DNA of 64,000 nucleotides, taken from contig CM030359.1 of assembly GCA_017893485.1 (NCBI GenBank), positions 33,625,175 through 33,689,174 of the forward strand. The letters run 5' to 3'. This document shows, piece after piece, positions 33,766-44,375 of the stretch. The position numbers and the translations under genes are program-made. The notes beneath the pieces were generated by a model. It had not been told where the DNA came from and made no database searches. It saw nothing but the letters and a program-made list of their open reading frames with translations. Source of the DNA: Hemerocallis citrina (taxonomy: Eukaryota; Streptophyta; Magnoliopsida; Asparagales; Asphodelaceae). Each line of letters begins with the position of its first letter. Within the stretch, counting starts at the first letter, position 1.

Positions 33766-36700
33766 AATAATCCATAATCATAATCAATCGAGCAATAAGG
33801 GACCCTTCTCCGAGTACAGTTTCTGACGTTATTTACTACTAAGAAGTCGACCCTTATTACTCCGGCTTGTTATTATTTTATTATACTCAAATGTGGACAT
33901 GCAATGGGTATAAAAGTATCGAGGCGATGTCAAGGAGGTGTCAAGGCTATGAAATGCATGGTATAATTAATTCTATTCACTAGATGCAAAATCAAACATG
34001 ATTATACTTAATAACACAAAAACACACATTTTGGACAGAAAGACGTTGTACAAAAAACTGACTTTCTCGTTGCTACAAGAAGGTAAATCGGGTTCTGTCA
34101 GGGGCTCTAGAAACTAGACTCCATACCGGTTCCAATGCATATTCACAAGATATATTATAATCACAGTAGATATGTGTATAGTTTCATTCTTTACTGGTTA
34201 CATGTTCAGGCAGCATGTTACGGTCAAATTCTGATATATAAAAGTTGACCATAAATTCATTTAAAAATCTTATAAAAACAGTAGTTTAGTTCTTAAAAAT
34301 GTTCAGCAACAACACGATTAATCTCATGACTAAATTCTTAATTTAATCTACTGTTTCAATTAGTTAAACATGGTAATGTATTTTCAGACTGTATTCTAAC
34401 ATTCAAATGTTGCCCCACGAGAATTTGAATATCTTGCAATCCGTAAGTTGGATTGCAAAATCGGCAGCTAGTTTGGATTTCAGTCACAGAGGGCTACAAC
34501 TCTCATTTAATAATTTCTAAATAATATTATCTGCAGCTACGTAAAAAGTCTGGTTCTTTACTAAACTAGTGCTCTGGCAGAAACCTAGGGTCATGTTCGC
34601 ATATATATGACTGGTCTGGAAAATTCATCAATTAATCTTATAAAAATTTTAAAGTGACTCATAATCATGTCTAGCAACATCCTGGTAATTTTTCAAGTCT
34701 TGAATCTACTGTTAACATTCTATTTTAATTAGAAAATCATGCCGGTGTGCATCTAGACAACAATCTGGAATTTAAAACCTAATAGTATTAAAAATAAGAT
34801 AAGTTGTTGTCTACAAATCGGAATTCAAATATGTCAGAAGTTCTGGAAATTAGATTCAGTGGGCTAAAATTCTCATATACAAAGTTCTAGCTAATTTCAT
34901 CAGAAACTGGGTCATAATCTCACTATAACATGGGATAAACAGCAGGACAGCAATAAAATGTACTCATATGCAACAATCATGATAATCAATCCACATATAC
35001 ATATAACAAAAAATGAACTAGAGTTTATACTCAATAACTAGGATGAACTCTTACTGTCAACATGACACAATTACTATCACTATAGCATTAAACTTACGAA
35101 TCAACTTGTACCATCATAAACCACTGAAATGCATTCAAATCATTATTTTTTCTATATAACGTGTTTCTAGTATATGTTCGTGTAGTGTATGCATATGACG
35201 ATGGATAACATAGCTTAGAATTGATTCAAGGATATGGCACGAAAAGAGAACTACTACTTGGTTTCGCCGATAAATCCGTAATAGCTTCTTTGAGAGGTAT
35301 CAAGCAAATAAAACACGATAACGAAATAAGGATTACTTGCGGAGACCAAATAATTCTTCCTAGAGCAACAAGTTGGTTCAAGAGGACTTTCTTTATGTGT
35401 TACTTACGACGTGAAGGAGAAGAACGATGACGGAACGAAGGCAATCGGCAATGATAGCGAGCAAAAGCGGACAATAACTCGCAGCAAGGAGATAGCGGCA
35501 CATAAGCAAGATGAAAACAATGACGACGGCTTGGGTGCAGTGGTGGCTGTCGAGGCAACGAAAAAGGAATGCGGTGGTGGCAGCTAGTCAGCAGAATTGG
35601 AGAGTTAGCAAGTGGTGCTTGTGGTGGTGACTGCAAGCGTCGGGTTGATGCGGGTTGTGGGTGCAGGCCAAAGGTAGAGCAATGGCATCGAGTTGTTGTG
35701 GTCACGAGGAAGGTGATTGCAATGGAAGGGCTTCGAGGCTGCAAGTGGTGGCGAGGTGAGGAGATGGGTCGCGGTGGTGGAAGCGAGGTGCAGGCAGTAG
35801 TTGCAGTCAAGGGATGGGTGTAGGTGATGGCTGTCAATGGAGTTGTGCTGTGGGGTCGAGATGCAGTAGGGGTGAAGGAGGAAGGTGGCGCTTCGGGTTA
35901 GCGGTGCGGCTGACGGTGGTCGAGACAGTAGCATCGGGTGGCGATGGAGGAAGGTGGTGCGGCTGACGGTGGTCAGGGAGGCAGCGTCGGGTGGCAATGG
36001 AGGAAGGTGGCACTTTGGGTTGGCGGTGCGGCTGATGGTGGTCGGGGCGGCAATGTCGGGTGGCGATGGTGCTGCGGTGATCTAGGGGGGGCAACAGTGA
36101 TGGTGGCGAGGAGAGCAGCGGAGGTGAAGACGAATTCGATGGGTTTCTGGAAGCAGTAGAGGAAGGGAAGAAGAAGGAGAAAGATGGAGGAAGGTGGCGC
36201 TTTGCATTGGCTGTGCGGCTGACGGTGGTCAGGGCGACAACGTTGGGCGGCGATGTTGCTGCGGTGATCCGTGGGGGGGGGGGGGCAAAAGTGATGGTGG
36301 CGAGGAGAGCAGTGGGGGTGTAGGTAGGGAAGAAGAAGGAGAAAGATGGACAGCGACTGTAGCTAAGGGGGATGATTAAGTTAGGTTAATGGAGAGATTA
36401 GGGGGAGGTAGTTAGGATTAATCATGGATTAGTGGAGGAGATTAAGGGGATGGTTATTAGGAAGTTTGAAACTTGGGTTTCGGATTTTGCTATTGGGTTT
36501 GGATTAAAATGTGTTTGAGTTTGGGCTTGAATAGGGTAATGAGTTTGGCCTTCGATCAATTAATAAGATAATAAAATAATTATAATATGGACTAGTAATT
36601 AAATATGTCATACAAAATAAATAATCAAACACATTATAGGGTAGACTAGGATTGTGCTTTACATACTAATAATTATACATATAGAAGGATATATGATTGA

Positions 36701-36985
36701 GCTTCACACAAATAATAAAAATAATCAAATGATCATAGACTTGGTTTGGGCTAAAATAAAAATAGTTAATGAAATAAGAAAAGAAACAAAACCTATAGAA
36801 TGGAATAAAATTTGTGTTAAAGTATATAATTATTTAAAAATAGCTACAAATACATTTGATGATTAGAAATGACTTTAATAGGACATCAATAATAAATTTA
36901 AAACAAAAACGAACTTAACAAAACATAAAATTTTTATAAAGAATCGAAACACTGAAAATACGTGTAGACGGAAATGGGGGTTACA

Positions 36986-37060
36986 AGAACTACCTGAATC
37001 AAAATATCAATCAGAATCCACACCTTTAGAACTTGAAACAAGAAAACAATCAAAGTTATT
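36986..37060 (-). pseudogene. Copia protease active-site fragment
   Basis: The minus strand reads YFDSGSS immediately before the inserted LTR. D-S-G-S is the catalytic motif of copia proteases. It continues in frame with SHIC on the other side of the 5.4 kb insertion. One stop lies just upstream. Beyond about 37060 the similarity is lost. Confidence 0.6.
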
Positions 37061-37322
37061 ACATATATAAGTTTAATATTGTTGCTGATCATATGCAATA
37101 AGGATTTAAGATTTGTTTGAAATTTTCCATTTAATTTGTGTGGTTTGTGTGTGGTATATAATGTTTAGGAGTTGTAAATTTTCTGATTCGCAAAAAAAAA
37201 GACCAGCAATGTTTAAGTTCCTTTTTCGCCTAGAGAGGTGTAGTATTTAGGGTTTCACAGATGATGTTAGAACTCATTTTATTGAAATGATGTACAGTAA
37301 ACATTCAAAAATACACTTTTTT

Positions 37323-37363
<41 letters not shown>

Positions 37364-37560
37364 AGTACAAATGTGAACTTGTTGATTAAAACAAACCGGT
37401 GGATGTAAATCGAAGCTGATCATTGAAATAAAGGAACTAAACAGCTCACCAACATTTGAAGTCCAAAGCATCCGAAAGAAAAGAAGATAGACCCATCGAA
37501 ATTAAAGCGATTGTGAAAGTAATGTCGAACTTTTGAATTGGACTGAAATATGTCAACATT
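37061..37560. repeat. AT-rich spacer with a 38-base G homopolymer
   Basis: No gene is seen. A T run leads into G from 37325 to 37362 without interruption, the longest homopolymer in the window. Its length may be uncertain because such runs are hard to sequence. Confidence 0.8.
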
Positions 37561-38634
37561 ATACACAGAAAGTTGAATTTTTTTATTTTATGCCATTTTT
37601 TGAAAATATTTGCAAAAAAGAGGACAGTTGCCAAACTATTTGTGTTCGTGAACTCAACAACTAAACTCGCTATTTTCAACGGTGAGTTTAGTTGTTTCAT
37701 GCTCGCCAATGGGACACGGCGAGTTTAATTCTAATTTTTTGAGAAACTCCCGAGTTTAGTTAAAAAAAATTCAAAATAACTCGCGGTTCCTAACAGCGAG
37801 GGTTTTTGTACTAAACTCGCTATTGGAAACAGTGAGAATGTAGGAAATTTTGCAAAGGAGAGTCGAACATTCTTGGACTTGGTGAATTTTTGGGAAAAAC
37901 TCCATAGTTCTAATTTTATTAGATACTCGATGTTCCCGACAGCGAGTTTATTTAAAAAAAATTCAAATTAACACGCCGTTCCCAACAACGATGATCTTAT
38001 AGCTACACGCGCTGTTGGGAACAACGACTGTGAAGTTTTTCCCATTTCCAAGAGAGCGAAAACTCTCTGTTGGACTCGGTAAAATTTCCAAATGAACTAC
38101 ATAGAATAGATTGCTTTTCTCAACAACGAGGACAAATATACCAAACTCACTGTTGGGAATAGCGAGTATACTGGGTCTCCACTTGCCTTACCCGACTCAA
38201 TTCAACTCTTCTGTCATATATCTCTCTCTCAATCTCTCTACCCATTCTCCATATAAACCCAAAACAACCCTAGCTTCCTTCTTTTTGGCCTTCATAGAGG
38301 TGTGGTGAATGTTTTCATAGATTCCGAAGCACGTTCATTCTTCACTCCTCAGAATTAAGAATATCATGTCCATAAAGTTATTGTTTCTATTGTTCAAAAC
38401 TTGTTTATATTCTTTGAAATTGTAAAATCTGAAACATAATTTATGTTTCTATTGCTTCAAATTGAATGATTAGGTTTGAGATTTATCAAATTAGTTACTT
38501 ATAGTTAAAAATTATGTGTTAACTATGTTGGTTGTGGTGACATTTTGGATGCCCACTTAGTGTTCTACGAAATGTCCAATTGAGTGTGGATTGATGATTG
38601 TCATAAAAATTTATTTATTTATTTATGCTTACGT

Positions 38635-39348
38635 ATGGAATACAAAATTCCTGTTTGGTGTTATTACAGGGGAGAAAGTTATCGTAACCCGAAAGTGGGA
38701 TACAGTTATAGATGTGCTGAACCCGAAGTAATTTGGGTTGATTGTAACATTAGAAAACATGAACTGATGAATAAGATATATGAAATTACTAGCTGGGAAC
38801 GAGTTGAATGGATGATTAAAATCCAATGTCGGCACTCTGCGTCAAAAGGTGAAGGGCAATATTTCATGGCCGTTCCCATAACCGATGATGATGCTCTTGC
38901 TGCAGTGATTGGACGGTCGCTAGATCAATACTCCAATTGGACAGTTGTTGAGCTGTACCTTGAGAAAATTCCGATGCCAATTCGTCAGTGTAATATTCTT
39001 CTTACTCCAAGCACATCAGGTGAAGTCCCGATTGAAGAATCAAGTTACATCGCCATTGGGTTGATGAACACCCATAAAGATTTGAGGAACATCGAAAATA
39101 TATTCTCAATCCCAACTGTACCAAATAACACAAAAGACGAGTTGTCTGGTCCTTCTCAATTCATTCGCGATTTGGTAAACAATGAAAATATGTGTAATTT
39201 ATCCAATCGTACATGCATGAACAACGATTTATTAGATGTCGATGAGGAAGAAGAATGTGATGAAGATGAGATGGGTGAAGAACATGAAGAAGATGAAGAA
39301 GCTAATGTAGCTAATGTTTGTGGTGAGAAATATCACACCACCAAATAA
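38635..39348 (+). CDS. MuDR N-terminal-like protein fragment (about 237 codons)
   Basis: I choose the ATG at 38635 (MEYKIPVWCYYRGE) over the upstream one at 38584, because the earlier codons are low-complexity. Residues about 20-110 look like the N-terminal domain found before Mutator-like transposases: VIWVDCNIRKHELMNKIYE, MIKIQCRHS, VPITDDDALAAVIG and WTVVELYLE follow its strand-helix pattern. The tail is acidic (DEEEECDEDEMGEEHEEDEE), as in many such proteins. The zinc finger and the catalytic transposase domain are missing, as the frame ends at a junction with the PMD fragment. Function is therefore lost; it may be expressed as a small protein. Confidence 0.55.
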   Translation: MEYKIPVWCYYRGESYRNPKVGYSYRCAEPEVIWVDCNIRKHELMNKIYEITSWERVEWMIKIQCRHSASKGEGQYFMAVPITDDDALAAVIGRSLDQYSNWTVVELYLEKIPMPIRQCNILLTPSTSGEVPIEESSYIAIGLMNTHKDLRNIENIFSIPTVPNNTKDELSGPSQFIRDLVNNENMCNLSNRTCMNNDLLDVDEEEECDEDEMGEEHEEDEEANVANVCGEKYHTTK

Positions 39349-39349
39349 A

Positions 39350-40179
39350 CTGGCCGGCTAGTTTAATGTCCGCAATCAGTTGCAAATACATCAACGGTAC
39401 TTGGTTGCCCATTGAGTTGGGAAATATCACACCACCAAAGAACGTCATAAGATAGGCTCAGGTGTAGCACTTTACTTGATACTCAGACGACTTTGGATTC
39501 AAGTAGTCATCGAAAGACTTCATTATCCATGAAAGCTTAAGAGATGTACCAATAAAAGCCTGTTCAGTCGGATCCTGACTGAGTTATTGTCATTCAAGAT
39601 GAAACTTATCGGTGCCCCAACTTCTAGTCACGGCTACACCATCTATCGGAAGTCCAGTAATTAAGGCAACATCTTGTAAAGTCATTGTCATCTCTCCATG
39701 TGGTAGGTGAAATGAATGAGTCTTCGGTCGCCATCTCTCGATTAAAGCAGGTAGGAGACCCCGATCCAACTTCACTATCCCAATTAGGGCAACTCCATAG
39801 AATCCCACCTCCACCAAGTATGGAATGATGCGATCATGTAGAGGCAACGTTTTGTGCTTTCGGAATGTCAAGTCCCTTGACTCACCTTGCCACACAAAAT
39901 TCGATCGGTGAGATGCTTACATTCTAAGTAGTGATGGGTCTATTGGACTGGGACCCCCAGGTGCATCTGCATGTGTATGTGGTGTTCGAGGGACATTGAT
40001 AGGGGTGTCAGTAACATTTTGCAATGAAATTATAGTTGTTGTTAACTGATACTGGTTGGATGAAATAGATATATACCATGGAGTTCGGAACTATAAATAA
40101 CAACTCTTACCACTGCAGGAGCTTTCCCCCGCTCAGATGCACTAGGAGGACGGCATCTAGAACTGCTAGGTCGTGTCAT
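39350..40179 (-). pseudogene. Plant mobile domain (PMD, MAIN-like) fragment
   Basis: The likely start is ATG 40179 (MTRPSSSRCRPPSASERGK), followed by a donor GTAAGAG near 40110. The domain is clear at 39895-39590: LPALIERWRPKTHSFHLP, HGEMTMTLQDVALITGLPID. It continues to about 39350 with LNPKSSEYQVKCY, FFGGVIFPNS and VPLMYLQLIADIKLAG. Stops interrupt it near 39925 (where Gln is normal), at 39590 and near 39450. PMD proteins are plant-specific, occur as host genes in silencing and genome stability, and are often carried by transposons. Here the transposon context and the stops indicate a captured pseudogene. Confidence 0.75.
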
Positions 40180-40794
40180 TTTGAGCCTGCAAAAATTGTA
40201 ACATATATAATTAACTACATTGCATTTCTCTATTCTATGCCTACAAACAATTCTTAGGTTAAACTACTACATTCGAATGCAATTGATCACAAACAAGTCA
40301 GCAATAAAAAAGGTGGGGTCACCACTTATGCATTACATCGAACACCGAATGTGCATAACGAAGAATTCGATCACTTAGGCAATAAATTGAACACTTTATG
40401 TGCATAACATAAACCCAACCTTAACTTCAAACCAAACACAACCCCTCTTCAATTCCTAACCTTAACCGTAACCCGACATTTAATTTAAAGTTAAAGCATA
40501 ATCCTAATCCTAACCCTAACCCTATCCATATACATTGTATGAGTCAAGTAAAAATATACCTTTATGTTGTCAAAAAATGAACTTAGTGGCTAGAGATTTA
40601 TTTGGGAATGTTTGATATTCCACCAAGTGAACTTGTCGACCAACGATTGAGGCAGTAGACGAAGATGAGAGCTAGGGTTTTGGTTAAATCAGGAAGGAGA
40701 TGAGTGAAGGTTAGAAAGAAACTTGGCGAAATGATACAATTAGTGTATTCGGGTTAATAAAGTGAAATGATACAGTGCAGTAAACTCTCTGTTC
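40180..40794. other. Non-coding stretch inside the Mutator-like element
   Basis: Upstream of the PMD fragment; AT-rich, no frame of note. It contains TAATCC and TAACCC runs at about 40495-40525 that look like degenerate telomere units. Confidence 0.5.
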
Positions 40795-40969
40795 TCAACA
40801 GCGCGTGTAGCTAAAAGATCATCGTTGTTGGGAACGGCAAGTTTAGTGGTTGAATCCATGAGCACAAATAGTTTGGTAATTGTCCTCTTTTTACAAATAT
40901 TTTCAAAAAATGGCATAAAATAAAAAAAATCTAGAAACTCCTTCTCCAATTAACTATAGATTTAGTTAT

Positions 40970-40974
<5 letters not shown>

Positions 40975-41027
<53 letters not shown>
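40975..41027. repeat. (TA)n microsatellite
   Basis: Pure TA run just outside the right arm of the Mutator-like element. From 41028 to 41228 nothing recognisable follows. Confidence 0.95.
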
Positions 41028-41030
<3 letters not shown>

Positions 41031-41228
41031 AAGACTCCAAGAGATGAGCTTAAATAGATTAGCCTTTCTATGATGTGCAATCATCATCATCCTCATCTTA
41101 AGTACGAAAGCAGTTCCACTAACTCATCCAATATAGTTCAGTAATGGAGACTCATATTGGATTAGGCAATGTGGCTTCTTCACTACCTTTCATTACATTT
41201 ATTTATGTAATAGTTTATTCTGAATAGA

Positions 41229-43073
41229 TGTTACGCCCCGAATTCCAAGTATATATAATTTGTAGCATAAACATGATCTTTACTTCAAATTCGTAAAAAA
41301 ATACAAGAAATTTAAAACTTTTTTTTATTTACAATATCATTCTTTACATTCGCACAACGGAAATAAATAATTACAGTACATATATGATAATGAAAACTCT
41401 TCAATCTTGTGACATCTCTCACAGTGACTTCAAATCCAAATTGTGGGCACGCCAGTTGTACACAACTGACGCAATGCTATAATACAACGATTCTTCTACT
41501 TTAGCAAACACAAACTTGAATGCGAAACAAAATGTAAGAAGTGACTATCCTAAACATGTCAGTGTATGATATGAACTTAATGTCTAATGTAGACATTTAT
41601 ACTACGATGATACTAATGCATACTTGTTCGGATTCTATGCATCCCATACTACATAGATCCGAGGGAAAGCCCTTATGGTACTCCTTATTATAGGGTTCAA
41701 TCCCTTGTTATAAAATCCTACTACGGTGACTAATGTAAGGTTTAGATATCTTGTAAGTATCAATTACCGCCCCGATAATTCTTGAGAATTGTTCTCCCAT
41801 CGCGAGCCATAACCCTGATAATTTTGGAGATGAAACCCACACCGCGAGCCATAACCCCGATAATTGTTAAGAGTCGTTCTCCCACCGCGAGTGATTTTTG
41901 TATGTCCCGCCTCACACCCGTATAATTCTGGAGATGAAACTCACACCGCGAGTCATAAGGTACCTCATCACACAAATATCCCATGAGCGTCGCCTCGATC
42001 CTGATAATTCTGAAGATAAATCCCACACCGCGAGCGATGTTGGACATCATGCCTCACACCCTGATAATTCTTGAAATAATCTCCCACCACGAATCATATG
42101 AGGCCCTCATACTCATGTTTGCCCATACTTCATCACATCTTCCTCTAGTGCCTATCCTTAAGTTAAAAAAATAATAATATCACCTAGAGCTAGCTTTCCC
42201 TCATACCGGATATAAATCAACACACGAGAACATTAGCCCACACTAGCAATTTCACAAACTTTCATAATCACAAATTTGTCGGTACCCTGGGTCTCGCCCA
42301 GCCTCTAGAAACCACAAATTCCAAAATATTCACAATATTTTCAGGTTATCCACAACATCTTTTATAATCAATTACACATTTCATTCATTCACATACTCAG
42401 TTCATCTCTTATTCATTCCATCCAATTAGTCATCTCAAATAACTAGATAAAATCTTCCAAACTGTTACAATATAACTTCAAAAGCCTCAATTCAATGAAC
42501 ATCATATCGGTTCTAATATCTCAAATCTAATTATCAAGTATGTACTAAAATTGTTAATTCAAATATGGAGTTTAATCCAAAACATTTGTACAAATTTCCA
42601 TCAAATCTTAATTCTCCAATATACTAATATCCTTTAAAAACATCTCTATTCAAATCTTTCAAATCCAATCACCAAATATGTGTTTAATCCCTTACCTAAG
42701 CGGGGCAATTACCCAAAAATGTTCATACAAATTACCATGAAAATATTTCCCCAGAAATCAATTTATATTTTCAATATACTCAAAAATAGTAAATACTACC
42801 AAATTCGAGCTCACCAAGACTCAAACCTACAATCTCAAAGATCTTAAGCCACAAGCACTAACCAATACTCCAAGTCAAATACTCTATCAACTTCTTTTCA
42901 AGGTAACAACATATAAATAGAATCCATTATTTGAATGCTCAACTTGAGACAGCTACCCAATGGTATTGTAAAAAATTATATAAATTCCAATACTACTCCA
43001 AAAATAGATTTCATAGTATCATAAGAAACATAAATGAGTCTACTACAACTTTGTAATTAAGATCATCTAAATT
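41229..43073 (-). mobile_element. Family 2 LTR, 3' part, minus strand
   Basis: On the minus strand it ends GAATTCGGGGCGTAACA at 41229. Going inward it matches the family 2 back region: the GACGC..GCCCAC stretch (41455), CGAGGG/GGGCTT and CTATGTAG (41650-41680) and GGGATTGAACCC (41695), then the tandem domain. A family 1 LTR starting at 43074 cuts it. No gene is present; the 96-codon frame at 41760-42050 is a reading of the tandem repeat. Confidence 0.65.
41766..42100. repeat. Tandem units with GATAATT and CACCGCGAG
   Basis: About seven degenerate units of 35-45 bases contain CCCGATAATTCT or CCTGATAATTCT followed by GAAACCCACACCGCGAG or GTTCTCCCACCGCGAG. They occupy the position held by other repeats in other family 2 copies. 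Confidence 0.8.
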
Positions 43074-43503
43074 TGTAACCCCTGTTCCCGCCAATACATA
43101 TTTTCTGTTTATTTTCGGTATTTTGATTTTTGTAAATTATTTTAAAATGTATTGTAGGATCTTCTATTAAAGTCTATCAGTAATTTTATTTGTAAATATT
43201 TTCCAATGATTTTTATATTGTAATACAAATCTAATTATTGTTATTATTATGATGTTGGTTATTATTATTATTGTTATTAAATTTATTGGTTATTAATTTG
43301 TAAAACCCATAGATCTTAACATATAATTTTATTATTATTATTGAGTATGAATTTTATGTACACTATTTGATTTATTTTTACTATGGTATTATTATGGATC
43401 TATTATTTACTATTTTAATCTAAACCCAAAACCCTTTAGCCCAATCTTTTATTGGATTCCTACCCGCTAACCCTATTACCCATTAACCCATTTCTATCCT
43501 GAT
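43074..43503 (+). mobile_element. Family 1 LTR copy A, first 430 bp
   Basis: It begins TGTAACCCCTGTTCCCGCC and runs in step with copy B, which starts at 43504 and interrupts it. The probable continuation is at 58011-58581. Left target bases are AAATT. Confidence 0.7.
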
Positions 43504-43689
43504 TGTAACCCCCGTTCCCGCCAATACGTATACTCTGTGTATTTTCGGTATTTCGATGTTTGCAAATTATTTTTCCGCTTTCAAATTCTTTTTGTTAAAA
43601 TATATTGTTGGATCTTCTATTAAAGTCTATTTTTAATCAATGATTTTATTTGTAACTAGTTTCCAATAATTTTTATATTGTAATACGAA

Positions 43690-43960
43690 TCTTATTATTA
43701 TTATTATTATGACTTTGATACATATAATGATTATTATTATTGTTATTATTATTATTATTGTTCATGTTATTATCATCATTATTATTAGTATTAACTATTA
43801 TTATTATTATCATTGTTATTTCTTGATTGTTTATTAAAAATTCAATTCTATTCATGAATCGTATTTGTAGTTATTTTCAAATAGTTTTCATATAATCCGA
43901 TTTTTACATATGACCTTGTTATTGTTGTTGTTATTATTATTATTATTATTACTATAAAAT
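43690..43960. repeat. (ATT)n-rich tracts
   Basis: Three tracts of TTATTATTATT at about 43693, 43729-43780 and 43930-43955, part of the family 1 start region; shorter versions are in copy A at 43240-43275. Confidence 0.8.
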
Positions 43961-44096
43961 TCTATTGTATTTGTTAGTATTTGAGTATTAACCTAATGTA
44001 TACTATGTGATTTAATGTGCTATTATAGTACTATCTATTTATGTATTTATTTATTGATCTAAATCTTTAAATCCCTATTTTATTGATTATGTATAT

Positions 44097-44112
44097 CTCC
44101 TATTGGATTATT
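44097..44112. repeat. LINE target-site duplication, left copy
   Basis: CTCCTATTGGATTATT, repeated exactly at 51562-51577. It merges into the T run that is the LINE poly(A) tail on the minus strand, so the last two T are ambiguous. Confidence 0.9.
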
Positions 44113-44375
44113 TTTTTTGAGGTAAAAGGTGGAATAAGGTCACCTTGTTTCATTAATAAGAAGTTAATAAAACAACCCCGGCGCACCGGGAGAAAACAAC
44201 AGTACAAAACAAAAGTACAATGCAGGAAGAAAAAGAAAGAAAACAAACATACACCCCCAACAAACCCTGGGGGGTGGGTCTAACAATTCAAACTTCAAGC
44301 AACCAGATAGTACAGTAGGTTGAAACAAAAACACAGGTTGGCATAATCACAGTCATGACTGGTGAAGCCAGTCCC

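Larger units (their letters stand above)
31608..36985 (-). mobile_element. Complete family 1 solo LTR, 5-bp target duplication, containing a copia solo LTR
   Basis: The left boundary TGTCATGCCCCGC and right boundary GGGGGTTACA are the two ends of family 1 on the minus strand. Target bases AGAAC flank both sides (31603-31607 and 36986-36990). After removing the nested copia LTR and its duplication it is 4017 bp, so it gives the full length of the family. Order on the minus strand: AT-rich start, C-rich block (36400-35400), AT-rich middle and end. G-homopolymers occur at 32003 and 36273. It has no internal region, so it arose by LTR-LTR recombination. Confidence 0.9.
37561..40935. mobile_element. 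Mutator-like element with long, imperfect terminal inverted repeats
   Basis: The left arm (about 37575-37665: TTTATTTTATGCCATTTTTTG, AGAGGACAGTTGCCAAACTATTTGTG) is inverted at about 40925-40835. A second block near 37981-38030 (GTTCCCAACAACGATGATCTT, CTACACGCGCTGTTG) is inverted at about 40840-40795. The left arm is expanded with repeated CGCTGTT...AACAGCGAG hairpin units. Between the arms are a MuDR-N-like frame and a plant mobile domain fragment facing each other. The exact tips and target duplication are not resolved, so limits are approximate. Confidence 0.55.
43504..44112 (+). mobile_element. Family 1 LTR copy B, first part
   Basis: It begins TGTAACCCCCGTTCCCGCC and is highly similar to copy A, including the WhattTTTTCGGTATTT-type stretch after the start and the ATT-rich centre. 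It is split at 44112 by the LINE and resumes at 51578. Left flank is CTGAT; the flank after 58010 is CTATA, so no clean target duplication is seen. Confidence 0.65.

Noticed and set aside
40495..40525. Interstitial telomere repeats
   Set aside because: Only three or four degenerate TAACCC/TAATCC units; too short to mean anything.
41760..42050. 96-codon minus-strand frame
   Set aside because: It is a reading of the GATAATT/CCGCGAG tandem repeat.
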